Below are positions 42,368 through 51,623 of a stretch of 64,000 nt of DNA, piece by piece. A model generated the notes under the pieces. The model had not been told where the DNA came from, searched no databases, and saw only the letters and a program-made list of their open reading frames with translations. Location of the stretch: contig NZ_KB891988.1 in NCBI RefSeq assembly GCF_000373625.1, forward strand, positions 1-64,000. Direction: 5' to 3'. Both the position numbers and the translations under genes were made by a program. The stretch comes from Streptomyces sp. LaPpAH-108 (GTDB lineage: Bacteria > Actinomycetota > Actinomycetes > Streptomycetales > Streptomycetaceae). Position 1 is the stretch's first letter; every line of letters begins with the position of its first letter.

Positions 42368-43962
42368 AGCACGTCCTCCTCGGTCATGGCGTCCGGCGCC
42401 TCGGCCACGGCCCCGTCCGGCGGGCCGCCGTGGGTCCACGGGGTGTCCTCCTGGTCGGGCAGCTTCGCGCCGCCCCGCTGCTCGTGCTCGAAGAGCGTGA
42501 AGCAGAGCCGGTCGCCCTTCTCCGGCACCGAACCCGCCTCCGGCTCCTTGCCCCGGCCCATCTTGTCCGTGATCCGCAGCACGAGCAGCCCCTCCTCGGG
42601 GTCGCCCGCGTACCCGACGAACTCCGCCGACTGCGGCTTGCCGTTCAGCGCGCGGTACGCCTTCGCGCGCTCCGCCAGATGCGGCCGGTCCTCGGTGCGC
42701 ACGGTCACCAGCGGGCGCGGGCTCGGCCGCTTGCCCTCGCTGTACGCCATGACGACGTCGACGACCTCGCCCGCGAACGCCTCCCCGGCCAGCCGCCGCC
42801 CCGCCATCACCAGCGGGTCGTCCAGTGCCTCCTGCGCCTCCAGACGGGACTGCTCGCGCTCGCGCGTGGCCAGCTTGTTCGCCGCCGTCACCGCGTCGTC
42901 CCGGCGCGGCTGCGGGGGCTCGCCCGCCAGCACCCGGTCCCGGTGGCCGGTGAACGACCAGCGGTCCCGCGTCCACCGCTCCTCGACCCGCGCCCCCTCG
43001 GGCAGCGCCCGCAGCAGATCGAGACCGGTCCACACCGCGTCCCAGGTGGGCCGGGTGACCTGCGCCACCAGCTCCCGGACACGCCGCTCGGCCCGGGTGA
43101 CGGCGGCCGTACGGTCCTCCGCCTCCACCGGGTCCTCGGCGGCGGCGAGCGCGGTCCGCGCGCGGTCGTACGCCTCGATGGCCGGGGCGAGCAGCTTGTT
43201 GTCGAACGCCGGGTCCGTGGCCGGACCGGCAGGCGGGCAGGTCAGCTGCCCCCGGCCGTCGCGCTCGCGCTCCGCGCGGAAGGCGGCCTCGGCACCCGAA
43301 CTGCCCGCGGGCGGCGCGATCCAGGCGAGCAGGGCGCCCAGCTGCTGGTCCTCCAGGCTGCTCTGCCCGGTCGCCCAGTGCCGGGACAGCACCTCGGTCA
43401 GCGCGAGCAGCAGCGAGGACCCGGGCACGCGCGCCCGCTCGCCGTAGTGCGTCAGCCAGCGGCCGAGCAGCGGCACCCGGGGCGGCGCCGGGTGCGGGGC
43501 CTCCGGCTCCTGCTCGGCGGTGCGCCGGAAGCGCGTCGAGCGGCCCAGCAGCCGCACGTACTCCACGCCCGCCCGGCTCGGCACGATCAGCTGGGGCGCG
43601 TCCGCGCACAGGTCGACCTCGACCTTGACCCGCTTGCCGGTCTCCGGGTCGGTCTCGGTGCGCTCGGCGGCCTCCACGGCCTCGGCGTGCGCGTCGATGT
43701 ACGGCAGGACGACGTCGGCCAGTTCGGCCAGGAACGCGAAGCGCAGGTCGCGGTCGCGCGGCTGGGGCACGACCAGCAGCCGGGGTGCGTCCCGGTCGGT
43801 GCCGACCAGCGCGCCGAGCGGGGCGCCCGCCTCGCCGGAGGTGGTCAGCGGCACGAACACCAGCGGCCGGCCGGACAGATGACGGTGCCGGACGGTCGTG
43901 AGCGGCTGGGCCACGCCCGTGCCGACGGCCTCCAGACGGGCGAGGGTCGCGATCAGGGACAC
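42364..43962 (-). CDS. Large protein of unknown function between nuclease and helicase
   Basis: This encodes 532 residues from GTG 43962, overlapping the nuclease gene by ten bases and the helicase gene by four. I do not recognise a domain. The N-terminus has mixed strands (PLVFVPLTTSGEAG, RLLVVPQPRDRDLRFAFLAELADVVLPYI). The middle is helical and charged (DRARTALAAAEDPVEAEDRTAAVTRAERRVRELV, in parts). The C-terminus ends in an acidic tail. There are no Cys clusters, Walker motifs or membrane helices. Tight coupling to both neighbours suggests a structural subunit that joins nuclease and helicase or recognises the substrate. Confidence 0.75.
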   Translation of the reverse strand: MSLIATLARLEAVGTGVAQPLTTVRHRHLSGRPLVFVPLTTSGEAGAPLGALVGTDRDAPRLLVVPQPRDRDLRFAFLAELADVVLPYIDAHAEAVEAAERTETDPETGKRVKVEVDLCADAPQLIVPSRAGVEYVRLLGRSTRFRRTAEQEPEAPHPAPPRVPLLGRWLTHYGERARVPGSSLLLALTEVLSRHWATGQSSLEDQQLGALLAWIAPPAGSSGAEAAFRAERERDGRGQLTCPPAGPATDPAFDNKLLAPAIEAYDRARTALAAAEDPVEAEDRTAAVTRAERRVRELVAQVTRPTWDAVWTGLDLLRALPEGARVEERWTRDRWSFTGHRDRVLAGEPPQPRRDDAVTAANKLATREREQSRLEAQEALDDPLVMAGRRLAGEAFAGEVVDVVMAYSEGKRPSPRPLVTVRTEDRPHLAERAKAYRALNGKPQSAEFVGYAGDPEEGLLVLRITDKMGRGKEPEAGSVPEKGDRLCFTLFEHEQRGGAKLPDQEDTPWTHGGPPDGAVAEAPDAMTEEDVL

Positions 43963-45149
43963 AGGGCCACCTCCCGCGCTACCGCTGCCTGCTCCAGCGC
44001 CTCCGCGCGCAGGGCGGCGGCCCGGCGCAGCGCGGCCACCGCCGGGTCGTCCGGGTCGCCGCTCTCGCCGCGCGCCGCCGCAAGCACCTCCTCCACCGTG
44101 CGCAGACCGCCGAGTTCGGCCCGCAGGGGGCGGCCGAGCCGGGTCACCGCGCCGGACGCGCGCGAACGCTCCCGGCAGTGGAAGGCCAGCTCGCAGGAGG
44201 ACAGACACTCCGGCGCGTACGTCGCCGGAACCGCGTCCACCGCCGCCTCCAGCTCCTCGGGCGTACGGTCCGGCGCGAAGCAGGTGCCCTCCGGCAGCTC
44301 GTCGGCGATCTCCTCGATCCGGGTGAGCCGGGTCAGCTGCCGTGCCGTCACCGCGCGCTGACGGCGCACGTCCACCGCGCGCGCGGTGGGCAGGTTGGAG
44401 AAGTCCTTCGGGCACACCAGCAGCACCTCGTGCCGTACCCGGGGCGCCGGGTCGAGCCGGGCCGCGACCTCCTCCAGGGCCAGCACGTACACCGCGGCCT
44501 GGCGGGCCGCCGCGCCCACCTTCGCCGGGTCGGCCGAACCGTCCAGCATCGGGAACGACTTGATCTCCACGACCGTCCACACCCCGTCCGGGTGCACCAC
44601 CACCGCGTCCGGCTCCAGGAACACGGGCGCCCCGGCCACCTCCAGGGTGAGCATCGGGTGGTCCAGGAGCGTCCAGCCGCCCGCCTCCGCGGCCTCGCGC
44701 AGCGCCAGTTCCGTACGTGCCGTACGCCCCTTGGGACCGTCGGCGGTCAGGTCGGGCACGGCGGCGTCCGCCGGGGGCTCGGTGGCGGGGTCGAAGCAGG
44801 CGTGCGCGAGGCGCAGCAGCTCGGCGCCGCGGTCCGCCTTCACGCGGGCCTCGAACGCGTTGCCCCGGATCAGGGCGAACTGCGACTGGCCGTAGTCCGA
44901 AGGGGAGCCGAGGCCGGTCGCCAGACGTGCCTTGTCCACCCCCGCGCCGTCCAGGATCGCGCGGCGGCGGCAGCCCGGGTTGGACGCCAGTGCCGCGAGG
45001 GCACGGGCGTCCAGGGCCTTGGCCGGGACCTCGGGACCGCGCAGCTCAGCGAGCCGGTGCCGGAGTGCCGTCGCCCGCTCCACTGGGGGAGGCGTCCGGT
45101 CCTGCCGGGGGATCGAGCCGAGACTCGCGCTGCCGTGGAATTCGCTCAC
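43953..45149 (-). CDS. Cas4/Dna2-type PD-(D/E)XK nuclease with four-Cys (Fe-S-like) pattern
   Basis: This encodes 398 residues from GTG 45149; a GTG at 45083 is an alternative because the first start overlaps the PAP2 gene by 104 bp. The RecB-type nuclease core is visible: E100 in RGNAFEARV, D181 in FLEPDAVVV, E195-x-K197 in VVEIKSF and the Q217-x3-Y221 motif. One Cys before the core (C60, NPGCRRR) and three after it (C315, C319, C325 in PECLSSCELAFHCRE) reproduce the cysteine layout of Cas4, AddB and Dna2 iron-sulphur nucleases. It heads the operon with the unknown protein and the SF1 helicase. It probably cuts single-stranded or flapped DNA. Confidence 0.8.
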   Translation of the reverse strand: MSEFHGSASLGSIPRQDRTPPPVERATALRHRLAELRGPEVPAKALDARALAALASNPGCRRRAILDGAGVDKARLATGLGSPSDYGQSQFALIRGNAFEARVKADRGAELLRLAHACFDPATEPPADAAVPDLTADGPKGRTARTELALREAAEAGGWTLLDHPMLTLEVAGAPVFLEPDAVVVHPDGVWTVVEIKSFPMLDGSADPAKVGAAARQAAVYVLALEEVAARLDPAPRVRHEVLLVCPKDFSNLPTARAVDVRRQRAVTARQLTRLTRIEEIADELPEGTCFAPDRTPEELEAAVDAVPATYAPECLSSCELAFHCRERSRASGAVTRLGRPLRAELGGLRTVEEVLAAARGESGDPDDPAVAALRRAAALRAEALEQAAVAREVALCP

Positions 45150-45987
45150 CCGCGGAAGTCTGGCATCCGCCACTGACAACGGGGGCGACCACACCGGCCG
45201 GAGCGGCCCAGACGAGGCTCAGCCGGGCCTTCACCGCGTCCGCCGCGCGCGTCACATGCGGCGTCAGCAGCAGCCCCACGCCCATCACCGCGGCCCCCGC
45301 CACCGCGTCCAGCAGATAGTGGTTGGCGGTGCCCATGACCACGAGCGCGGTGAACAGCGGGTAGATCACCGCGGCTGCCTTGGCCGCACGGGTGCGGCCG
45401 TAGCGCCACAGCATGACCCCGCAGAACAGCGCCCAGCCGACGTGCAGGCTCGGCATCGCCGCGTACTGGTTCGTCATGCCGCCCATGCCGCGCGGGGCAC
45501 TCGCCTCGCCGCCCCACCAGCCGTACGCCCTGTACTGCGCCATGGTGTCGGTGAAGCCGTGGCCCGGGTGCAGCAGGCGCGGCGGGCAGGTCGGCAGCAG
45601 GGTGAAGCCGATCAGGCCGATGAACGTGGACGTCATCAGCCAGGTGCGCGCCGCCCGGTAGCGCACCGCGTGCGAGCGGAACAGCCAGACGAGTATCGCG
45701 GGCGTGACCAGGTAGTGCAGCGAGGCGTACCAGAAGTCGGCGGGCACGCCGATCCAGGGTTCGCGGGTGAACAGCCGGTTGAGCGGGTGCTCGGCGTCCA
45801 GGTGCAGCAGCTGCTCGATGCGCAGGATCGCCAGGCCGTGGTCCACGGCCGAGGAGACGTCCCCGCGCGCGAGGAGGCGCCCCGCCGAGTAGCAGCCGTA
45901 GACGAGCAGGATCAGCGGCAGCTCGGTCCACCAGCGCAACCGGGGTCGCGTCGCCGCCTCGGTGCCCGGTGTCTCGGTCTGCGGCAT
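45046..45987 (-). CDS. PAP2-family phosphatase (inositol-phosphorylceramide-synthase-like)
   Basis: This encodes 313 residues from ATG 45987. About six membrane helices carry the PAP2 catalytic motifs [12 protein letters not shown] and [11 protein letters not shown]. The arrangement (long N-terminal helical part, [16 protein letters not shown]) is like actinobacterial AUR1-type lipid phosphatases, which act on phospholipid or isoprenoid pyrophosphates outside the membrane. The C-terminal 45 residues are Pro/Arg-rich, look unlike the family and overlap the start of the nuclease gene by about 100 bp. A lost stop or small frameshift at the end is possible. Confidence 0.82.
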   Translation of the reverse strand: MPQTETPGTEAATRPRLRWWTELPLILLVYGCYSAGRLLARGDVSSAVDHGLAILRIEQLLHLDAEHPLNRLFTREPWIGVPADFWYASLHYLVTPAILVWLFRSHAVRYRAARTWLMTSTFIGLIGFTLLPTCPPRLLHPGHGFTDTMAQYRAYGWWGGEASAPRGMGGMTNQYAAMPSLHVGWALFCGVMLWRYGRTRAAKAAAVIYPLFTALVVMGTANHYLLDAVAGAAVMGVGLLLTPHVTRAADAVKARLSLVWAAPAGVVAPVVSGGCQTSAGERIPRQRESRLDPPAGPDASPSGAGDGTPAPAR

Positions 45988-46207
45988 CCGATCGCCCTCC
46001 CCCTTCTGTGCCCCTGCGCGTACGGCGTCCCCGTCGGGCGCCGTGACACTTTACGGTGTCGGCTCCCGCCCCGCGCGGACGCTTCAGCCCTGGAAGACGC
46101 CGTCCTCGCCCGCCGGGTTGCCCGCCTCGCCGGTGCGCGATGATGGAGGGACCTGGGCTGTCGTCACCCGGCGGCCCTCTCGCGTTCCCCTCCCGGAAAG
46201 GTCTCCC

Positions 46208-46804
46208 ATGGCACCGCGCATCCTGCTGGCCCGGCACGGACAGACGGCCTGGTCGCTGTCCGGCAAGCACACCGGCAGGACGGACATCCCCCTCCTGGAG
46301 GAGGGACGGCGCGGCGCCAAGCTCCTCGGCGAGCGGCTGCACCGCTCTCCGCTGGACGGCCTGCCCGACGCGGAGGTGCGCACCAGCCCGCTCGTGCGCG
46401 CGAGCGAGACCTGCGAACTGGCCGGGTTCGGCGACCGCGCGCGTCCGTGGGACACGCTCATGGAGTGGGACTACGGCGCCTACGAGGGCCTGACCCCGGC
46501 CGAGATCCACGCCGAGCGGCCCGGCTGGCTGATCTGGCGCGACGGGGTGCCCGGCGGGGAGAGCGTCGCGGACGTCACCGCGCGCGCGGACGAGGTCGTC
46601 GCGTGGGCCCGCTCCGCCGACCGCGACGTGCTGGTCTTCGCCCACGGCCACATGCTGCGCTCCATCGGCGCCCGCTGGCTCGGGCTGCCGCTGGACTTCG
46701 CGGCCCGCATCCGGCTCAACCCGACCTCGCTGTCGGTGCTCGGCTGGGCGTACGGCGAACCGGCGATCGAGAACTGGAACGACGTGGGGCACCTGGTGGG
46801 CTGA
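46208..46804 (+). CDS. Histidine phosphatase (phosphoglycerate-mutase-like)
   Basis: This encodes 198 residues. The catalytic motif is [21 protein letters not shown], with the phosphorylated His and Arg of [19 protein letters not shown], the acid in EWDYGAYEG and the second His in [11 protein letters not shown] complete the active site. It removes phosphate from a small metabolite in the cytosol; the substrate is not predictable. It is divergent from PAP2 across 220 bp and convergent with the regulator gene downstream. Confidence 0.88.
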   Translation: MAPRILLARHGQTAWSLSGKHTGRTDIPLLEEGRRGAKLLGERLHRSPLDGLPDAEVRTSPLVRASETCELAGFGDRARPWDTLMEWDYGAYEGLTPAEIHAERPGWLIWRDGVPGGESVADVTARADEVVAWARSADRDVLVFAHGHMLRSIGARWLGLPLDFAARIRLNPTSLSVLGWAYGEPAIENWNDVGHLVG

Positions 46805-46849
46805 CGGGCTTCTCCGTGCGCGTGGCCGCCGTTCCGCGCGAGGACCCGC

Positions 46850-48331
46850 TCAGGCCTGCCGGGGCCGGGGCACCGACGCGTGGCGTTCCAGGAACTCCGA
46901 CACGCCGGACGCTCGCCGGTGCGGCAGCAGTACGCGCGCGGTGCCCGCGAGCATCGTCTGGATGCGCGAGGACTGCACCTGGGTGAGCAGTTCCAGGACC
47001 CGCAGTCCGGCGGAGGCGGCCTCGTCGGGGCGGCCGTCGCGGGCGAGGTCGTCGGCGAGTTCGGCGGTGTACAGCGCGATGTTCCGGGAGAAGTGCGGGT
47101 CCTGCAGCTCCGCCGCGCGCCGTGCGTGCCGGGCCGCGCGCCACCAGTCGCCCAGCGCCGACCAGCACTGCGCCTCCAGGCCCTCCAGCTCGGCCTGCCC
47201 GTAGAAGACCATCCACTCCGGGTCGGCGTCCGACGCGCCCCGAGCGAACAGCGCCTGCGCCCGCGCCATCGCCTGGCGGCAGCCCGCGCGGTCGGCGAGC
47301 CCGGCCCAGCCGCCCGCCTCGCGCAGTGCGAGCAGCGACATCAGCCGGGGCGAGCCCAGCGGGCGCGCGGCCCGCTGCGCCGCCTGCGCCGCCCGCACCG
47401 CCTCCCGGGGGCGGCCCGCGTCCCGCGCGAGGAACGCCGTGTTGCAGAAGGCGTGCGCCTCCAGGGCCCCGTCGCCGGTCATCCGGGCGGTGGCCAGCGC
47501 CTCCGCGTAGTGCGAGCGGGCGTCCTCGAAGCGGCCCGAGTCGTGGGCCAGCCAGCCGACCGAGATGGCCAGTTCACCGGCGCCCGAGTGCAGCCGCTCG
47601 GTGGTGGACTGCCGGGTGGCGCCCGCGTCGAGGAGCGCGTAGGCCAGGCGCAGCGGCTGGGCGGCGTGCCGGTACAGCCCGTCCGCGCCGTGCTTGTCGT
47701 CGAGCACCCGGATGCGGCGGACGGCGTCCTCGACGGCGGCGGCCTCCGACGTGCCGGGGCGGCGCGGTGTCCCGGCCGCCGAGGCGTCCGTGGCGAGCCC
47801 CAGCGGGCCCAGCGCGGCGGCGGCCACCGTGGCGCCCCCGTTGGTCATGAATGCGCGACGCAGCACGTCGCTCTCCTCGTGGTTCAGCGGCTCGTTCTCG
47901 TCCGGCTCGTCCGGGCGGTACGGGTCGTGCGGGTGCGGGTCGTACAGGCGCGGCCGGTCGTACGGGTGGCCCCGCGGCTGCTCCCGCGCGGCCGGTGCCG
48001 GACCGGTCTGCTCCCTGGCGGGACCGGCCGGCCGGGCCGCCCGCCCGCGGACGGCCGAGCGCGGCGCGAAGCCGAGGTCGGTCAGGGTGCGGCCGGGGAA
48101 CATATGCAGGAACACCCGCTCGTACGCGTAGTTGGGACAGCGGATCTCACCCGCCTCGACCCTGCCGACATAGCGCGCGTCACAGCTCACCCGCTCCCCG
48201 ATCTCGCGGGCAGCGCGCCGTACCAGCGCGGCGAACTCCGCAGGGGAACGGCGGCCACGCAACTGCCGGAAGGCGGTGTTGGGCCGGGGCGGCCGGTCGG
48301 GCTGCGCCGAGGTCTCGGTTGACGACGCCAT
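46850..48331 (-). CDS. HTH/TPR regulator-like protein (NsdA-type architecture)
   Basis: This encodes 493 residues, with ATG after GAGAGGAC. The N-terminal helix-turn-helix-like domain (RSPAEFAALVRRAAREIGERVSCDARYVGRVEAG, in parts) precedes a Pro/Arg/His/Tyr-rich linker with PYDRP, HDPYRPDEP repeats. Helical TPR-like repeats extend to the C-terminus (SGRFEDARSHYAEALATARM, AGRPREAVRAAQAAQRAA). Streptomycete proteins with this layout, such as NsdA, regulate sporulation and antibiotics. Which paralogue this is cannot be told. The promoter lies in 48332-48595, shared with the divergent small gene. Confidence 0.75.
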   Translation of the reverse strand: MASSTETSAQPDRPPRPNTAFRQLRGRRSPAEFAALVRRAAREIGERVSCDARYVGRVEAGEIRCPNYAYERVFLHMFPGRTLTDLGFAPRSAVRGRAARPAGPAREQTGPAPAAREQPRGHPYDRPRLYDPHPHDPYRPDEPDENEPLNHEESDVLRRAFMTNGGATVAAAALGPLGLATDASAAGTPRRPGTSEAAAVEDAVRRIRVLDDKHGADGLYRHAAQPLRLAYALLDAGATRQSTTERLHSGAGELAISVGWLAHDSGRFEDARSHYAEALATARMTGDGALEAHAFCNTAFLARDAGRPREAVRAAQAAQRAARPLGSPRLMSLLALREAGGWAGLADRAGCRQAMARAQALFARGASDADPEWMVFYGQAELEGLEAQCWSALGDWWRAARHARRAAELQDPHFSRNIALYTAELADDLARDGRPDEAASAGLRVLELLTQVQSSRIQTMLAGTARVLLPHRRASGVSEFLERHASVPRPRQA

Positions 48332-48595
48332 GGCGGTCCTCTCGTACGAACCGTCGAACCGTGCCGGGGCCGGGGCGAATTCGGGCACAGCTGCCCGAGT
48401 GACACCCTGGTTCCGGCGGGCACGAACGTACCGGCTGTGTCCGGCCCGACACGCAGTGTTTGGCTACAAAACGGATATCTCATCCACGATCTGCCATGAA
48501 CTGCCATCCTTTGCGGCACACTTGCGCCGTAGCCGTTGACGGCATCGCGCGTTGTACCCCGTGGACTGCAACAGGGCAGCGTGGTGGAGGCCGGC

Positions 48596-49003
48596 ATGGA
48601 GACCAGCCAGAACAACGAACCTTGTACGGCGCCGACATGGTCGCGGGCGCCGGGCGACGCGGGGTGCGACCTGGTGACGGTGCCGACCCGGCAGGGGCTC
48701 GAAGCCGTGGACATCCTGCGCCGGGGCGCGGTCGCGGCGGTCGGCCCGGTGCTGCACGACGACGGGCGCGACACCCTCGGCTTCCTGGTCCCGGCGGGCA
48801 CGGCGGCGGGCTGGGACGTCCCGGGCAGCACCTGCGTCCGCACCGAGGGCCGCGGCCTGCGGCTGACCCCCGAGCCCCCGCTGGCGGGCTCCGACTGGCT
48901 GCTGCCCCCCGACGACGGCGACCCCGCCACGGACCCGGCGGTGCTGCGGCGGGCGCTGGGCGAGGCGGCCCGGCTGATCGAGGCGGCGGACAGCTGCCGG
49001 TGA
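48596..49003 (+). CDS. Conserved hypothetical protein
   Basis: This encodes 135 residues from ATG 48596, after GTGGAGG. No domain is recognised. A central beta-rich part (CDLVTVPTRQGLEAVDIL, GAVAAVGPVLHDDGRDTLGFLVPAG, GSTCVRTEGRGLRLTPEPP, in parts) and a C-terminal helix are visible. It has no signal peptide or membrane helix. It is divergent from the HTH/TPR regulator across 264 bp, and a clear terminator hairpin follows. It may be functionally tied to the regulator, but that is only positional. Confidence 0.65.
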   Translation: METSQNNEPCTAPTWSRAPGDAGCDLVTVPTRQGLEAVDILRRGAVAAVGPVLHDDGRDTLGFLVPAGTAAGWDVPGSTCVRTEGRGLRLTPEPPLAGSDWLLPPDDGDPATDPAVLRRALGEAARLIEAADSCR

Positions 49004-49016
49004 CGCTGCCGCTGAG

Positions 49017-49055
49017 CTCGGCGGAGGAGACCGGGCGCCGCTGTCCTCTGCCGAG
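49017..49055 (+). terminator. Hairpin after the hypothetical gene
   Basis: A twelve-base stem, CTCGGCGGAGGA with TCCTCTGCCGAG (one G-T pair) and a 15-base loop, begins 13 bases after the stop codon. No T run follows. Confidence 0.65.
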
Positions 49056-49411
49056 AGGCTGAGGCGGGCCGCTGACGCCGACGCCGCCGACGCCGCCGAC
49101 GGCGGTGCGCGGGGGAGGCCGCCGCTACGGCGTGGTGCCGCCCGGAGACATCGGTTGCCGCTCTACCCGCTCTACCGCTCCGACGCCGAGGCCGGTCGCG
49201 GTCGTGCCGCCCGCTGCGGCCAAGGCGGGCCGGGACCGCCGCCCGCTGGCTGGTCGGGGGGCCTGCCGCCGTTGTGCCGTCCGAGACCGGCCGAGGGCCG
49301 CCGCCCGCCGCCGCTCTGCCGCCCGGGCCGGGTCCACGCCGCCGGAGCCACTGCCCCGCCTGCCCCCGGCCCCGTCCGGCGGGCCCCCGTGCCACCTGCG
49401 AGAATGGGGCG
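49056..49411. other. GC-rich intergenic stretch without a supported gene
   Basis: It contains a short repeat of GCCGACGCC units near 49075-49100 and otherwise mixed GC-rich sequence leading to the promoter of the next gene. Several long frames are open on both strands, but none has a ribosome site, a domain or the expected codon bias. It includes no visible inverted repeats beyond the terminator at its left edge. Confidence 0.5.
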
Positions 49412-50284
49412 ATGGGCAGGTCCAGGAACAACCGGCGCGGAGCGGGCGCCGAGGCCGTCGTGGAGGCGGTCGACGGGGGGCTGGCCGAGCTGATCCCCGA
49501 CCCGGACCGCTCCCGCGCCTGGACCCTGCTGGTCGACGGCGCGCCCCAGTCGCATGTGGACCTGGACGACCCGGCGCACCTCACCTTCGAGTACCAGCGC
49601 CGCATCGGGCACGTCATCGACCTGGCCGCGCCGCCCGGCAAGCCGCTGCGCGCCGTCCACCTCGGCGGCGGCGCCCTGACCCTGGCCCGCTACGTCGCCG
49701 CGACCCGGCCGCGCGCCACCCAGCAGGTCGTGGAGCGCGACGCGGCGCTCGTCCAGCTGGTCCGCCGGGAGCTGCCGCTCGACCCCAGCTCCCGGATACG
49801 GGTGCGCTCGGCCGACGCCCGCGAGGGCCTGGCGAAGGTGCCGGACGGCTGGGCCGACCTGATCGTCGCGGACGTCTTCAGCGGCGCCCGCACCCCGGCC
49901 CACCTCACCTCCACCGAGTTCCTGGACGAGGTCCGCCGCGCCCTGAGCCCGTCCGGCCGCTACGTCGCCAACCTCGCCGACGGCCCGCCGCTGACCCACC
50001 TGCGCGGCCAGATAGCCACCGCCGCCGCCCGCTTCACGGAACTCGCCCTGATCGCCGACGCGGCGGTCCTGCGTGGCAAGCGCTTCGGCAACGCCATCCT
50101 GATCGCCGCCGACACTCCGCTCCCCATCACGGAGCTGACCCGCAGAGCCGCCTCCGACCCCCACCCCGGCCGCGTCGAACACGGCCGCGCCCTCCTGGAC
50201 TTCACCGGCGGCGCGACCCCGGTGACGGACAGCGCGGCGGTGGCGTCCCCGGCCCCGCCGTCGGGGGTGTTCCGCTCCAGGTGA
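49412..50284 (+). CDS. Spermidine-synthase-like SAM-dependent protein
   Basis: This encodes 290 residues from ATG 49412. The Rossmann fold resembles spermidine synthases: HLTFEYQRRIGHVIDL, the SAM motif AVHLGGGALTLARYVA, the acidic strand end QQVVERDAAL and WADLIVADVFSGARTPAHL. In true synthases the last segment carries a catalytic Asp pair; here the pattern is DVFSG, as in the many actinobacterial relatives whose polyamine activity is unproven. It is probably a methyltransferase- or aminopropyltransferase-type enzyme. It ends close to the convergent hypothetical gene (18 bp). Confidence 0.8.
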   Translation: MGRSRNNRRGAGAEAVVEAVDGGLAELIPDPDRSRAWTLLVDGAPQSHVDLDDPAHLTFEYQRRIGHVIDLAAPPGKPLRAVHLGGGALTLARYVAATRPRATQQVVERDAALVQLVRRELPLDPSSRIRVRSADAREGLAKVPDGWADLIVADVFSGARTPAHLTSTEFLDEVRRALSPSGRYVANLADGPPLTHLRGQIATAAARFTELALIADAAVLRGKRFGNAILIAADTPLPITELTRRAASDPHPGRVEHGRALLDFTGGATPVTDSAAVASPAPPSGVFRSR

Positions 50285-50302
50285 GGCCCATCGTCGGTAC
50301 GG

Positions 50303-50977
50303 TCACGGGTGCCGCGGCGGCACGGTGTACCAGTCGACACGGGTGCCCGAGGCGACCGGCAGCGTTTCGAGCCCGGGCTCGTCCAGAAGCAGCCGGGCCG
50401 TCCTGGCCGAGCAGCCGACGTAGGTCGAGAGCAGGTCGTAGTCGGTGGTGACCACCCAAGCGCGGTCCTGCGGCCACCAGAACTCCGGGCCGTCGTCCCC
50501 CACCAGTTCCCTGACCGCCTCCCGTACGTTTTCCAGCTCCGTCAAGGACCCTGTACGAACGAGCGGTTCGTCCTCGCCCCAGAGCACAGCCGCGAGATCG
50601 TAGGCGAAGTGGACCGGCTGCTCACCGGACACCTCGGCGAGTACATGGGCGAGCGCCCGTCGGCTACCACTGTCGAGCGCCCCGGCCCCGGCCGTCCACA
50701 GGGGGCGTTCCGGGGCGGGGTTCGCTTTCCGCCACCAGTGGTGGGACAGCTCAGGACGGAAGGGGACGCCCGCCTCCTCGGCACAGGCCCGCCAGGTGCG
50801 GCTGCGGCCCGATCCGTCCGTGGCCTCCAGGAGGTGGAAGATCCGCACGTACGCCGCGTAGCCGCTCGGCACCAGCTCGGACACCACATGTCCCGGCCCG
50901 GGCGCCGGGCGGCCGAGCCGGTCGTGGAGCCAGGCCAGCGCGGTGCCGTCGTACGTCCAGGGCCATGTCTCCGTCAT
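50303..50977 (-). CDS. Conserved hypothetical protein (about 225 residues)
   Basis: This encodes 224 residues from ATG 50977. I do not recognise a family. It is soluble and Trp-rich (TWPWTYDGTALAWLHDRLG, LSHHWWRKANPAPERPLW, EFWWPQDRAWVVTTDYDLLSTY). The end reads CSARTARLLLDEPGLETLPV. The pattern suggests a globular actinobacterial protein that may respond to or bind a ligand. It has no catalytic motif or signal peptide. Confidence 0.65.
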   Translation of the reverse strand: MTETWPWTYDGTALAWLHDRLGRPAPGPGHVVSELVPSGYAAYVRIFHLLEATDGSGRSRTWRACAEEAGVPFRPELSHHWWRKANPAPERPLWTAGAGALDSGSRRALAHVLAEVSGEQPVHFAYDLAAVLWGEDEPLVRTGSLTELENVREAVRELVGDDGPEFWWPQDRAWVVTTDYDLLSTYVGCSARTARLLLDEPGLETLPVASGTRVDWYTVPPRHP

Positions 50978-51033
50978 GGCGCCATTCTCGCGGCCCGGCC
51001 GACGGCGACCGGCACGGCAGCGGCGTCACGGCA

Positions 51034-51585
51034 CTAGTACGTCTGCACATCCACGTGCGGTGGGCCGTCGTGCCAGTCGCAGAAGACCGTCACGCGGTCC
51101 GTGCTGCGGCTGAACTCGACCCGGATCCAGGTCTCCGTCTTCCAGACCTGCATGGACCAGCCGGTGCCGGGGGTCGCGGAGACGAGGGTGGCGCTGACCG
51201 GGCCGATGTCGAAGACCGCGCGGCCACCGGGGGTGTCGTACGGCTTGACGTCGCTCGCCGGGGCGGGGGCGGAGGAGGTCGTGGGGGACGACGGGGGCGC
51301 GGTGGTGGGGGAGGGGGTGGCCGTGCGGGCCGGGGGGCGGGACGGGGTGGGGGAGGCCGGGCGGGGGGCGCCGCTGGTCTGGGGGGACGGGCGGCTCGTG
51401 GCGGGGGGTGACGGTGAGGCATGGGCCGCGGCGGCCTCGGCGGCCGTGATCGGGACGGCGCGCGGCGGGTCGTAGGCCGTCCCGGCCATGACCGTGTGCA
51501 CGCCCCACCAGGAGAGGGCCACCGCCGCTCCCGTGGCGAGCAGCCACGCCAGTACGTGTACGAGTCCTCTGCGCATCGGGGCCAT
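51034..51585 (-). CDS. Membrane-anchored extracytoplasmic protein upstream of a two-component system
   Basis: This encodes 183 residues from ATG 51585 (GAGG upstream); a second ATG lies three codons on. One N-terminal membrane helix (VLAWLLATGAAVALSWWGV) is followed by a long Ser/Pro/Thr linker and a C-terminal beta-rich domain of about 70 residues (VKPYDTPGGRAVFDIGPVSATLVSATPG, WIRVEFSRSTDRVTVFCDW, in parts). It is divergent from the response regulator across the DnaA-box promoter. It may be an accessory sensor or a target of that system. Confidence 0.7.
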   Translation of the reverse strand: MAPMRRGLVHVLAWLLATGAAVALSWWGVHTVMAGTAYDPPRAVPITAAEAAAAHASPSPPATSRPSPQTSGAPRPASPTPSRPPARTATPSPTTAPPSSPTTSSAPAPASDVKPYDTPGGRAVFDIGPVSATLVSATPGTGWSMQVWKTETWIRVEFSRSTDRVTVFCDWHDGPPHVDVQTY

Positions 51586-51623
51586 ACTGCCTCAGCCGCC
51601 ACCGGCCGCGCACGGGGCCCCAG

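Noticed and set aside
49056..49411. A possible short gene in the GC-rich stretch before the spermidine-synthase-like gene
   Set aside because: No start with a ribosome site, no domain and atypical composition in every frame.
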